Of a stretch of 60,597 bases of DNA, positions 27,677 through 36,440 are shown piece after piece (within the stretch, counting starts at the first letter, position 1; each line of letters starts with the position of its first letter). The position numbers and the translations under genes were made by a program. The DNA is from Sphingopyxis sp. H050. Lineage in GTDB: Bacteria > Pseudomonadota > Alphaproteobacteria > Sphingomonadales > Sphingomonadaceae. The notes under the pieces were generated by a model. It was not told the origin of the DNA, did no database searches, and saw only the letters and a list, made by a program, of their open reading frames with translations. Location: assembly GCF_001468265.1 (NCBI RefSeq), contig NZ_LNRZ01000014.1, forward strand, positions 1-60,597, read 5' to 3'.

Positions 27677-27714
27677 GAGGGCATAGCGTGGATGGTACGC
27701 TAAACAACGCTAAG
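27677..27714 (+). repeat. left terminal inverted repeat of Tn3 element
   Basis: 38 bp starting GAGGGCATAGCGTGG and ending AACGCTAAG; 34 of 38 bases match the reverse complement of 32821-32858. It lies 20 bp outside the tnpA stop. Confidence 0.85.
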
Positions 27715-27734
27715 GGCGAACAATCAGCGAACGC

Positions 27735-30704
27735 TTATGCGACGCGGCTATCCGGCGGGAGATTGAGGGCCTTGCGGCCAGCGGAAGCGGCTGCGCGATC
27801 CCAGAGGAAATCGCCGGAGAAGGCAATATGCTCCCAACCCACGGGGGACGTATGGGCGAGCAGATAATCAGGCACCGCGACCGAGGTTGATCGTAGATGC
27901 TGGGCGGCAGCATCCATGTAGATCGTGTTCCAGTAGACGATCGCGGCGATGACTAGATTGAGGCCGGATGCCCGATATTGTTGCGCCTCATGGCTGCGGT
28001 CGATGATCCGGCCTTGGCGGAAGGTGTAGATTGCCTGCGTCAGGGCATGGCGTTGTTCGCTGTTGTTGAGACCAGCATGGCATCGCTGGCGCAGATCGGG
28101 ATTTTCCAGCCAGTCCAGCATGAACAGGGTTCGCTCGATCTTGCCGATTTCCTGTAGCGCGACGTCGAGTTGGTTCTGCCGTTCGTACGCGGCGAGCTTT
28201 CGCAGCATGACCGATGGCGCGACATGGCCGGCCTTGATCGAGCCGACGAGGCGCAGCACGTCATCCCATTGTTCAGCGATGATGTCGGTGCGGATACGCT
28301 TGCCCATTAGCGGGGCGATGGCCGGATAGGCCTTAACCGGCGCGATCGGCGCGAGGCGCCGGTCTGGAAAGTCGCGCAGGCGCGGGCAGAAGCGAAATCC
28401 CAGCATCGCGCACAGGGCGAAGACATGATCGGTCGCCCCGCCAGTGTCGGTGTAATGCTCGACGATTTTCAGATCGGTGCCGTGGCTGGTGAGGCCGTCG
28501 AGAACATAGGGTGCCTCATGCGTCGCGGCAGAGATCACGTTGACGTGGTAAGGCGCACGCTGGTCGGAAACATGAGTGTAGAAGCTGAAGCCATGATCGA
28601 CGCCATAGCGGGCGTTGATATCGCCGCCCGATGCACCGCGCTTCGCGCCCCTGAAGAACTGGCCATCGGAACTGGACGTTGTGCCGTCGCCCCATACGCG
28701 CGAGAATGGCAGGCGGTGATGCGCGTTGATGAGCACGGCCAGCGCCGCGCAGTAGCTGTCGTCGCGGATATAGGCGTCATGGGTCCACAGGAGCTGGTCG
28801 CGCGTCACGCCCTGGCTCGCGGCAGCCATGCGCGACAGGCCGAGATTGGTGGCATCCGCAAGGATGGTGGCGAGCAGCGCGTTTTCGTTGGGGCACGCTT
28901 CGCCGGTGCGCAGGTTCGTGAATGCAGCAAGAAAGCCGGTTTCCTGCGCCACTTCATGCAGCAGCTCGGTGATGCGGATGCGGGGCATCATCGCATCGAG
29001 CCGGTCAGCCAGCGCTTCGGCATCGGGCATCGCGATCGTGCGAACCGGGGATATCTGGAGGCGGCCGTCGCGGAACCGCACACCCTCCAGAGCGTCGCGC
29101 TTCAGGCGCTGGGCAAATTTCTTCAGTCGCCAGTCCAGTTCGCGGCCCCGTTGTTCGAGCCATTCGCTGGCTGTGGGTGGCAGACCAAGAGCCGACACGA
29201 TTGGCTTCGCCTTCGGTTCGCTGAGCAGGTAGCTGTCGAACTGGCGGTATCCCGCCGATCGCTCCACCCAGACATCCCCCGAACGCAACTTGTTGCGCAG
29301 ATGCGCGATCGTTGCGATTTCCCAGAGCCGCCGGTTGATCTTGCCGTTATCGCCAACGACGATTTTTCGCCATTCTTTACGGAAGGGCATCGGAGCGTCG
29401 GTAGGAAGATCGCGTTTGCCCGACCTGTTGAGGTCGCGCAGCATTTCGATGGCAGCGATCGTTTTCGCACTGCCCTTTCCGGCCCTGAACTGGAGCGTCT
29501 CAAGCAGGTCGGGGGCGAACTTGCGTAACGTCGCATAGCGGTCGGCCGCGACCGTCAGCGGATCGAGGTTGGCGGTTTCCGCGATGCTCGCCACTTCCGG
29601 CCTCGCCTTCATCAGGGTGTTCCACCCGACCGATGCGTCCAGGACCTCAATTGGATCTTCGCCAGTATCGACCGCATCGGTCAGCGCATCGATCGTTCTG
29701 CGAAAGATCAGCATCAGCCGCGCCACGTTCTTCGATGTGGCGGCATAGCTACGCGCCTGGGCATTCTTCGCGCGGGTGAAGATGCTGCCGATCAGCTTGT
29801 CCGCCATCTCCAGAGCGCTGTCGGTCAGCTGCTCTTCAAGATCGAGCAGGAAGGCAACCAGCGTGGCGCGCCGCCGGGAGGGAACGTATCGCTCGATCAT
29901 ATAGGCAGGCGATGCACGGCCTTCCCGGACATATTGCCGGAAGCGGTCCGCGTGGATGCGGCCAGCCACGTCCGGGGAGATGCCGATCTTCCGCACTTGC
30001 CGCAGGCGGTCGAGAATCTGGCGGATATGATCGGGCCTTGCCGCGATGGGAATGGTCTTGAGCGAAGCGAGCTGGCTCATGCCCCCGGCGTCGTCAAAGA
30101 GCTGGTCGAGGGCGTGGACCTGTTCAGCGCTGAGATCGTCGATCAGGGCATAGGCGGCTTGCTTGCGGGCACGCGCGCGCCCCGCGCTGCTGGCACGCTC
30201 GATGGTGGAGATGGACGGCAGCAGAATCCGGGCCTCACGAAGGGCGGTGACAACACCGGTCGCTATCGTCATCCCCTTGTCGGTCGCCCATGCCGTTTTC
30301 GTGGCCGCTTCGATCATGAACGGAATATCGGCACGCGTCGGCCCTCGCAGTCCCAAGCGCGCGGCTAGCTCGCGAGCATGGTCCGTCATGGTCTGGTCCC
30401 TCGCCGCATAGTCAGCCAGATCCGTGACGCGCAGGCCAAGCTGTTCTGCGACGAAGGCGGCGAGATCATGGGGCATCGCTCCCCTGTTCTGTATCAACTG
30501 CGCCAGTGTGATGCCCGGGTGGCGCAAGAGCGCGAGTTGCAGCGCGACGCCCAACTGGTTCCGTCGTTCCCGTCGCGCGCCGATGATCTCGATGTCCGCA
30601 GGCTCGAAGGTGTAGAGCCGAGCCAAGTGGTCGCGATCGGTCGGGATGGCAAGGATCTGATTGCGCTCGCTCTCGGTCAGGAGTTGATGCTTGCGCTTCG
30701 TCAT
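27735..30704 (-). CDS. tnpA: Tn3-family transposase TnpA
   Basis: A 989-residue transposase of normal Tn3 length. The N-terminal DUF4158-type domain (MTKRKHQLLTESERNQILAI) is followed by the DDE core, with GDGTTSSSDGQFF carrying the first aspartate and YTDTGGATDHVFALCAMLGF the second. The start at 30704 is chosen because the upstream part of the open frame runs through the res region and has no homology to transposases. It appears intact. Confidence 0.95.
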   Translation of the reverse strand: MTKRKHQLLTESERNQILAIPTDRDHLARLYTFEPADIEIIGARRERRNQLGVALQLALLRHPGITLAQLIQNRGAMPHDLAAFVAEQLGLRVTDLADYAARDQTMTDHARELAARLGLRGPTRADIPFMIEAATKTAWATDKGMTIATGVVTALREARILLPSISTIERASSAGRARARKQAAYALIDDLSAEQVHALDQLFDDAGGMSQLASLKTIPIAARPDHIRQILDRLRQVRKIGISPDVAGRIHADRFRQYVREGRASPAYMIERYVPSRRRATLVAFLLDLEEQLTDSALEMADKLIGSIFTRAKNAQARSYAATSKNVARLMLIFRRTIDALTDAVDTGEDPIEVLDASVGWNTLMKARPEVASIAETANLDPLTVAADRYATLRKFAPDLLETLQFRAGKGSAKTIAAIEMLRDLNRSGKRDLPTDAPMPFRKEWRKIVVGDNGKINRRLWEIATIAHLRNKLRSGDVWVERSAGYRQFDSYLLSEPKAKPIVSALGLPPTASEWLEQRGRELDWRLKKFAQRLKRDALEGVRFRDGRLQISPVRTIAMPDAEALADRLDAMMPRIRITELLHEVAQETGFLAAFTNLRTGEACPNENALLATILADATNLGLSRMAAASQGVTRDQLLWTHDAYIRDDSYCAALAVLINAHHRLPFSRVWGDGTTSSSDGQFFRGAKRGASGGDINARYGVDHGFSFYTHVSDQRAPYHVNVISAATHEAPYVLDGLTSHGTDLKIVEHYTDTGGATDHVFALCAMLGFRFCPRLRDFPDRRLAPIAPVKAYPAIAPLMGKRIRTDIIAEQWDDVLRLVGSIKAGHVAPSVMLRKLAAYERQNQLDVALQEIGKIERTLFMLDWLENPDLRQRCHAGLNNSEQRHALTQAIYTFRQGRIIDRSHEAQQYRASGLNLVIAAIVYWNTIYMDAAAQHLRSTSVAVPDYLLAHTSPVGWEHIAFSGDFLWDRAAASAGRKALNLPPDSRVA

Positions 30705-30714
30705 GCCGATTCCC

Positions 30715-30744
30715 GTCCACAAAAGGTCAACTGCGCCTATGGAC
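30715..30744. promoter_or_regulatory. candidate res subsite I
   Basis: GTCCA and TGGAC form 5-bp inverted ends of a 30-bp segment between the divergent tnpA and tnpR genes, the usual size of a resolvase dimer site. It overlaps the region where the tnpA promoter must lie, so the resolvase probably also represses transposition. Confidence 0.5.
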
Positions 30745-30768
30745 AGCCATGAGTAAAGAGACATAGTA

Positions 30769-30818
30769 TGTGGACGGCTATGGGCGGGGTGAAGCGGTCG
30801 CCCTTCAGAGCGTCCACA
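30769..30818. promoter_or_regulatory. candidate res subsites II/III
   Basis: TGTGGAC at 30769 and its reverse complement GTCCACA at 30812 bound a 50-bp segment just before tnpR. They repeat the half-site seen in subsite I, consistent with a res site made of several resolvase-binding motifs. Confidence 0.45.
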
Positions 30819-30844
30819 GAACGACCGTTTGGGAGACACGATAG

Positions 30845-31414
30845 ATGGGCGGCATTCTGGGCTACGCCCGCGTCAGCACCGGCGATCAGGATGTGGCGGG
30901 CCAGACCATGCGACTGGAGAATGCCGGCGCCATCAAGGTGTTCACCGATGTAATATCGGGAAAAAGCATGGAGCGGCCTGGACTGGCCGAACTGATCGCC
31001 TATGCCCGCAAGGGTGACACGCTCGCCGTGGTCCGCCTCGATCGGCTTGGGCGTTCGCTGACTGAACTGCTCGCCACAGTCGAAACTTTGCGCAGCCAAG
31101 GCATCGCCCTCCTGAGTCTTGAGGAAAAAATCGACACCTCGTCGGCCGCCGGCGAACTCATCTTCCATGTGTTCGGAGCTATCGCCCATTTCGAGCGGCG
31201 GCTAATCTCTGAGCGGACCCGCGATGGGATCGCCGCTGCACGCGCCAAGGGCAAGCAGCCTGGCCGTCAGCCGCTCGACATGTCCAAGGTGGATGCGGCC
31301 ATCAAACTGGTCGAAGCCCGTATCTCGCCGACAGAGGCAGCACGGCAACTCGGCATCGGCAGATCCACCATCTATCGCGAAATGCGCCGCCTTGGCGTGG
31401 AAAGGCCTGCCTGA
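30845..31414 (+). CDS. tnpR: serine resolvase TnpR
   Basis: A 189-residue resolvase that resolves the cointegrates formed by TnpA. The catalytic serine lies in GYARVSTGDQD, with the arginine region VRLDRLGRSLTEL and the long E helix AIAHFERRLISERTRDGI. A C-terminal helix-turn-helix (EAARQLGIGRSTIYREMRRLG) binds res. The gene is complete and divergent from tnpA, and its stop is directly followed by the passenger gene. Confidence 0.93.
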   Translation: MGGILGYARVSTGDQDVAGQTMRLENAGAIKVFTDVISGKSMERPGLAELIAYARKGDTLAVVRLDRLGRSLTELLATVETLRSQGIALLSLEEKIDTSSAAGELIFHVFGAIAHFERRLISERTRDGIAAARAKGKQPGRQPLDMSKVDAAIKLVEARISPTEAARQLGIGRSTIYREMRRLGVERPA

Positions 31415-32788
31415 ATGTCCAGATTGAAATCTGCTCACGATCTGTCCGGGCTGATGAAATATGCGGATCGTGCTCCGTGGGACGAGGCGATGGATGAAAT
31501 GCTGTCCGCGCATCTCGGTCCGGCATGTGAAGCGACCGGCCTCGAACCCGACGCCATATTCGAGATCATCGGTGATCATTGGCAAGGGCCGCTATGGGGC
31601 TGCGCCTTTGAAGATCTGCTGACACAGGAACTGGAACCTGACGGTCGCAATCTGGTCGATGACTATCTCAAGCGCCGAGGCTGGAACGAGAAGGCGCCGA
31701 ACAAGGCCTATATGCGCGCGCTGCGGGATACGATGATGTCGCTCTATGAGGTTAGCGAGGTCGTCCCCGGTCAGTCGATGACCTTGCGTGATCTGTTGCG
31801 GGATGTTGCGCCAGTCACGGTCCGCGAACACGGCGCGACACAGACCCTCGTCAACTGGGACAAGATCGCTGCACGGGTTGTCGATGTGAACGGTCGCCAT
31901 GGCATCTCGGGCGCGCTGTTGCCGTTCAGCGCTGATGGCGCCCTACAACTGATCGACGCGTTTGGCCGGCTTGCGGACGATGCAAAGGACACCTCCGAAC
32001 TAAACCAGACCGACCGGGATGCTATTTTACGGGCATCAGGCCCGATGTTCACGAACATGTGGCTGCTCGATTGTCTGGGCAAAGCCATGCCTGGCACCAT
32101 GCCGGATATGGTCAACGCCGATGGCGATGATCTTGTGTTCCACCGCATCGTCTTCCCCCTGGCCAAGGGCGTGATCGGCAAGAGCGTGGTTCGCAGGCTG
32201 AACGCGGCACAATGGCTGGAGCCTGCCAGCGACACATTCTGGAACTGGCTGGTGCCGGTGACGAAGGAGAGAAAACCACGAACGGCCAAAGGCGGGCAGG
32301 CTTTTGTGACGACCATGGAGGACGGCACACCCGTCTTCGCCAATGTCGAGTTGGCGGGACGCAAACTGATCGTTGAGGTCAATAGTGCCGCCCGTGCGGA
32401 GAAAGCGATTGCGCAAATGGGCGAATGGCTTGGTGATTGCGTGAGCACACCTATGACCGAAATCCGGACTCTGGCCCAGTTCATGGCTGATGACGCCGCC
32501 CGCGCTCCGCAGGAAGAGCCGCTCGATATCCCGCCGGACGAAATGGAGCGCATCGTTCATGATATGCTGACACGCGAATATACCAAAACGCTTGATGAAG
32601 CGGTGCCTGCCCTTGGCAACAAGACGCCGCGCGCTCTGGCCCGCACGAAGGCTGGCCGGGCGAAAGTGGCCGACTGGCTCAAATATATAGAGAATGGCGC
32701 AGCAAAATCCGGGGTCGGCGAGCCAATGGCTACCTATGATTTTACGTGGATGTGGCAAGAGCTGGGCATCATCGGCCTCCGCAGGTGA
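31415..32788 (+). CDS. Tn3 passenger gene, unknown function
   Basis: A 457-residue soluble protein whose ATG overlaps the tnpR stop, so it is co-transcribed with the resolvase. Most of the length has no recognisable domain. Near the C-terminus VPALGNKTPRALARTKAGR followed by VADWLKYIENG resembles the short helical motif in the toxin-binding part of MbcA/ParS/Xre antitoxins and in some SEC-C-type proteins. It ends 32 bp before the right inverted repeat. It is not a known resistance gene. Confidence 0.7.
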   Translation: MSRLKSAHDLSGLMKYADRAPWDEAMDEMLSAHLGPACEATGLEPDAIFEIIGDHWQGPLWGCAFEDLLTQELEPDGRNLVDDYLKRRGWNEKAPNKAYMRALRDTMMSLYEVSEVVPGQSMTLRDLLRDVAPVTVREHGATQTLVNWDKIAARVVDVNGRHGISGALLPFSADGALQLIDAFGRLADDAKDTSELNQTDRDAILRASGPMFTNMWLLDCLGKAMPGTMPDMVNADGDDLVFHRIVFPLAKGVIGKSVVRRLNAAQWLEPASDTFWNWLVPVTKERKPRTAKGGQAFVTTMEDGTPVFANVELAGRKLIVEVNSAARAEKAIAQMGEWLGDCVSTPMTEIRTLAQFMADDAARAPQEEPLDIPPDEMERIVHDMLTREYTKTLDEAVPALGNKTPRALARTKAGRAKVADWLKYIENGAAKSGVGEPMATYDFTWMWQELGIIGLRR

Positions 32789-32820
32789 TGCCCTTGCACG
32801 CCGTTCCGGTATTGTTCGTC

Positions 32821-32858
32821 CTTAGCGTTGCTTGGCGTACCTCCCACGCTATGCCCTC
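32821..32858 (-). repeat. right terminal inverted repeat of Tn3 element
   Basis: Inverted partner of 27677-27714, differing at four positions. Its outer end abuts TTCAAGGAG, which belongs to the following plasmid gene region. Confidence 0.85.
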
Positions 32859-32886
32859 TTCAAGGAGCGCGGCAATACCGACGCCA

Positions 32887-33500
32887 TGATTGTCACGCGC
32901 CGTAGCCAGCAGGTCTTCTCAGAAAGTTGCGAGGCTCACGGTGGCACCATCGTCCCGGCCGATGACCTGCGGACCGGGATGTTCCGCAACCGCGTCATTG
33001 CCCACCTGACCCGACCCACCGGGTATCGTCATCAATGGCGCGGTGAAGTGGCGATCTGCGACGGCAGCGGAGGCGAGCCGCTGGTGGGGTTCGTGTCTCT
33101 CCTGATGGATAATTCGGAGATTTCACGGTCCGGCGATATCGGGAGCCAGGTGATGGGGCGTTTGTTCGGCGGCCTGTCCAACACCACGGCGATTTACCTG
33201 TTTCACCCGGATCGACTGCCGACCGTTGCCGATGCCGCTGCGGTCGTCGACGAGGAAGAGCGCCGGATTGCCGCGGTCGAAGAGCGGTTCGAGGCAGCGA
33301 GCGAGCGGATCGCGGAGTTCCAGCGGAACCTGGCGATCGGCGACGAAAGCAACTGCGGCACGGTGATCGAGGTTCGCGGCCCCATGGCAGAGATTGCGGT
33401 GCCGACCAACCGGCGTGCGCCCAATGGGGAAAGCACCTTCTGGTCGCGGATCGAGCGCCTCGCGCCGCCCGGCTACGCGATCTGCACTTTCGGCCTCTGA
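32887..33500 (+). CDS. hypothetical plasmid protein, possibly truncated by the transposon
   Basis: A 204-residue protein if started at the ATG at 32887. The frame stays open upstream into the Tn3 inverted repeat (FKERGNTDA before the methionine reads like protein), and no good ribosome binding site precedes the ATG. The original N-terminus may therefore have been removed by the transposon. The central part contains a coiled coil (EEERRIAAVEERFEAASERI). No family is recognised. The next gene follows after 60 bp. Confidence 0.5.
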
Positions 33501-33560
33501 CGCCCACAGACCCACAATTACACATCCCCACAAGTCCACATTCACGAGGAGGATCAACAA

Positions 33561-34190
33561 ATGCGCATAATCTCAGTCCAGAGCATTGCCGGCGGCACCG
33601 GTGTTACCAGCGTTGCCACCGAAATCATCGCCGACAAGCTGCGTGCAAAGGAGGCAATTCTGGCCATCGATCTGGGCAACACCCAAATGCTCGGCCGCAA
33701 GAATCTCGGTCGTGGTTTCGAGACGCTGGGTGACGCATCGCTGATCTTCGGCGCATGGCCCGCTGGAGTATGGCTACGGCAGGAAGCCCTTCCGCGACTC
33801 TGCCTGTTGGACCTGCGGGAACAGCGGCACCCCTATGATGCATGCGAAGAAGAGGTGCTGCTGGCGCTCACCTGCTATGACAGCGTCGGCGATATTCTCG
33901 ACAGGTTGCGCGACCAGATGGCCAGTTTCGCCACCCGCTTCGACAGCTGCGTGGTGGACCTGTCCCAGGCGCCCGACCTGCTCAGGCGCCTGTTCATCGC
34001 CGTCAGCGACGAGGTGCATTTCTGCGAACGCCTGATGTCAGAATCGCAGACCTGGGAGGCCTTCCGCGAGAAATTCCTCGATGGCGAGGAGTACAAGCCC
34101 GACCAGATCTGGATCAAGCACCCCGATCGCGGCGAATGGCGGCCGCAGGTGATCGAGGACTGCCCGGGAATGCGGCTTGTCGATGCCTGA
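33561..34190 (+). CDS. ParA/MinD-like protein with degenerate P-loop
   Basis: A 209-residue protein whose start resembles ParA/MinD-type ATPases: a beta strand (MRIISVQS), a glycine loop (IAGGTGVTS) in the place of KGGTGKTT, then an acidic strand (AILAIDLGN). Both lysines of the deviant Walker A are missing, so ATP hydrolysis is unlikely. A second strand (FDSCVVDLSQ) is in the position of Walker B. The start has a strong GAGGAGGA. It may be a non-catalytic partition-like or cargo-positioning protein; this is inference. Confidence 0.5.
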   Translation: MRIISVQSIAGGTGVTSVATEIIADKLRAKEAILAIDLGNTQMLGRKNLGRGFETLGDASLIFGAWPAGVWLRQEALPRLCLLDLREQRHPYDACEEEVLLALTCYDSVGDILDRLRDQMASFATRFDSCVVDLSQAPDLLRRLFIAVSDEVHFCERLMSESQTWEAFREKFLDGEEYKPDQIWIKHPDRGEWRPQVIEDCPGMRLVDA

Positions 34191-34344
34191 TCCTTCATCG
34201 GCGTGCGCTGCGGCGGGAGGTCGAGCAAACGGTGTCCACCAAAGGGCCGCCCTCCCCTCGCTTCGGACTGCATCGAAGACCCCTTCGATCGCTCATTGAC
34301 CTTGGTCCGGCACATACGCAGTCGGAGTGTCGAAGGAGAAAGCG

Positions 34345-34842
34345 ATGCGTACCTCATTCGATCTTGGCAAATTCGATCCCGAGGTCACCTTGATGGATGC
34401 CGCCGTCGAAGAGGAGATCTTGCCGACCATGCGAATGGTGGCAAATGCCAGCCTGGGCGTCGAGCCCTTCGACGCCTACTACGCGGCGCAGGAACTGCTC
34501 GAGGTGCTGGAGGCGGTCCAGAGAAAGACACCCGGGGCAAAGGTAAGGCTGGCAGGCATTCTTTCGGCGGACTGCGACGATTACCAGCGTTGCCTCTATT
34601 ACTGCCTCGCTGGGCGAGGAGCTGGCGTTATGCTCCTGTCCCTGTCGTGGCTGGTCCGCATTCTCCGCGGAAGGGCGGGTGCAATGGGCGAAGTCCTGCG
34701 AACGAAGGCAGAGGTGGAGCCGCCCTGCCCTCCTTATGTCGCCTCCCAACCTGATGGCCCGGTACCGTCGGCAAGCGAAGATTTCCACCTCGGTCCATCC
34801 TGGACCAGGGACCCGTTGACATATGGGCCGATCAAAGATTGA
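34345..34842 (+). CDS. hypothetical protein
   Basis: A 165-residue protein. AAGGAG lies 8 bases before the ATG at 34345, so this start is preferred to the one at 34327. It has an acidic helical N-terminal half and a basic central segment (SWLVRILRGRAGAMGEVLRTK); no domain is recognised. It stands alone between the ParA-like gene and the hydrogenase island. Confidence 0.5.
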   Translation: MRTSFDLGKFDPEVTLMDAAVEEEILPTMRMVANASLGVEPFDAYYAAQELLEVLEAVQRKTPGAKVRLAGILSADCDDYQRCLYYCLAGRGAGVMLLSLSWLVRILRGRAGAMGEVLRTKAEVEPPCPPYVASQPDGPVPSASEDFHLGPSWTRDPLTYGPIKD

Positions 34843-35019
34843 AGCGGCAACTTTGTTGGACGGTCCGGAACGGCAGGTTTTGGGGAGTGAACGAGGGATA
34901 GCTGCCCATTGTTGCGGCCATGTCCGATGGCAGCTAGCCGAGATCGATTTTACCGGCATTGCGGCTTCGCGCTTGTTTGAATAGGTCTGGCCCGGAATCC
35001 ACTGGCGGGGAATGAGGCT

Positions 35020-36285
35020 ATGCGAGAACATGAGTTGCGGCGGCAAGTTGTCAGCGAAATGCATTTGCGTCGCTGGCCGCTGTTGCAACTGCCGGTCGCA
35101 GTGTTCCAGTGGGTGCTTGAGGTTGGGCCTGGCGAGCGTGAGGCGGAGCGCTCAGTCTTGTCCGCTCTGTGCGGAAGCCAATCGGATGAAGAGAATCCGC
35201 GCCACCTGTCAGGTGCACTCTTTGGCGACGTCTCCTTTACATGGGAGCGACAGAGCGAAGGTTCGACGCTGACAGTGTTTTGTCCGGAACGCGCCATCGA
35301 AGTTTTGCTCGACCCCGGACTGGACTCTTCGGTGGGCGAGGCCATTGACTGGGCGGAAACCCTGCCGGGCGCAATCATTCGCGCGACATCGATCTGGGTT
35401 GGTGGCGACGAAGCCGAAGTCGAGAGGGCATTGCCGGCGGTTGATTTCAATCGCAGCGAGCTTGTGTCATGCGGCCTCTCCGGGGGAGTGCGTATCTGGT
35501 CGGATTTTCGCATTCACCCCGATGGCCGGGGGCGCCTTGTGGTGTCAGCCGGGGAAGTCGACCGGAGTGATCTCACCCGGCAACTGCAGCAATTGCAGGA
35601 GCTTGGGAATTACCGCAACAAGGCGCTCTTGGGGCTGCCGGTGGCACAAGAGGCCTGGCCAAGGCTGGACGCGGCCGAACGCGAATTGGCCGCACTTGCC
35701 AAGGCCGTAACGTCCTCGGTGGCCTCTGACGATGATTTGCTGGCGCAATTGTCTGACCTCAGCCTGGAACTTTCGACCATTGCCACGTCAATCGGCTATC
35801 GCATGAACGCTACCGCAGCCTATTCGCGTCTGGTGGAAGAGAGGCTCGCACAACTTGCTCCGGAACCGATCCGTGGGTTCGCTTCGCTCGTCGACTTCAC
35901 TGAACGCCGCTTCCTGCCAGCAGCGCGCACCTGCGCCGCCTTGACTGAGCGCGAACGCCAGCTGACACGGCGTGCGCGCCAAATCTCCGAACTGCTGCGC
36001 GCCCGCATCGAGACGCGAATCGAGAACCAGAACGCGAAGCTGCTTCGATCGATGGAGCGCAGCACGACGATGCAAGTGCGCTTGCAGCAGATCGTCGAGG
36101 GCCTCTCAGTAGTGGCCGTGAGTTATTATGCCATCGGCCTGCTAGGGTATGCCATAAAGGGTGCGTCCCATCACTTTGACTGGGTTGATCCGGAAGTTGC
36201 GATCGCTTTGCTGGTGCTGCCGGTCCTGGGATCCGTGTGGTTTGCGCTCCATTCGCTCAAGAAGCGGGTTCTGGGCGGCCATTAA
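35020..36285 (+). CDS. DUF3422-family membrane protein
   Basis: A 421-residue protein of the DUF3422 family. The hallmarks are the C-terminal SMERSTTMQVRLQQIVEGLS with VVAVSYYAIGLLGYAIKG, containing the first of two transmembrane helices, and a second helix (VAIALLVLPVLGSVWFAL). The N-terminal 340 residues are cytosolic with a long coiled coil (residues about 270-350). The family has no established function that I know of. It lies upstream of the hydrogenase regulator in the same direction with a 155-bp gap. Confidence 0.75.
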   Translation: MREHELRRQVVSEMHLRRWPLLQLPVAVFQWVLEVGPGEREAERSVLSALCGSQSDEENPRHLSGALFGDVSFTWERQSEGSTLTVFCPERAIEVLLDPGLDSSVGEAIDWAETLPGAIIRATSIWVGGDEAEVERALPAVDFNRSELVSCGLSGGVRIWSDFRIHPDGRGRLVVSAGEVDRSDLTRQLQQLQELGNYRNKALLGLPVAQEAWPRLDAAERELAALAKAVTSSVASDDDLLAQLSDLSLELSTIATSIGYRMNATAAYSRLVEERLAQLAPEPIRGFASLVDFTERRFLPAARTCAALTERERQLTRRARQISELLRARIETRIENQNAKLLRSMERSTTMQVRLQQIVEGLSVVAVSYYAIGLLGYAIKGASHHFDWVDPEVAIALLVLPVLGSVWFALHSLKKRVLGGH

Positions 36286-36368
36286 CTGCATCCACGCGGA
36301 AATTGCGCAAGCGACAGCGCCTGTTACCAGCCTCCAAGCACATTTCATTGTTAAGTTAGCAGGCGAAA

Positions 36369-36385
36369 TGCAAACTTTCCTTGCA
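36369..36385. promoter_or_regulatory. 17-bp palindrome, probable operator of the hydrogenase regulator
   Basis: TGCAAACTTTCCTTGCA lies 56 bp before the TTG start of the NtrC-type regulator. It matches 15 of 17 bases of the palindrome at 38210-38226 upstream of the hupS promoter. It suggests autoregulation or shared control. Confidence 0.65.
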
Positions 36386-36440
36386 CATCGGTCGCGACTG
36401 GCAGTAGCAGTTGCGGTCCGCTGCATGTTGGGAGGTGCAT

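Larger units (their letters stand above)
27677..32858. mobile_element. Tn3-family transposon
   Basis: A 5.2-kb element bounded by 38-bp inverted repeats that begin GAGGGCATAGCG and end in TAAG, the Tn3-family form. They match at 34 of 38 positions and the similarity continues about 11 bp inward. Contents are tnpA (minus), a res region, tnpR (plus) and one passenger gene. The 5-bp flanks are CAGTT on the left and TTCAA on the right, so there is no clean target duplication. The left flank is an IS1380 remnant while the right flank is unrelated plasmid sequence. Confidence 0.85.

Noticed and set aside
28425..29528. 367-codon open frame opposite tnpA
   Set aside because: It lies entirely within the intact Tn3 transposase gene and has no recognisable protein pattern.
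36401..36418. Second sigma-54 promoter (TGGCAGTAGCAGTTGCGG) before the regulator
   Set aside because: The GG to GC spacing is 11 instead of 10 bases, which usually abolishes RpoN recognition.
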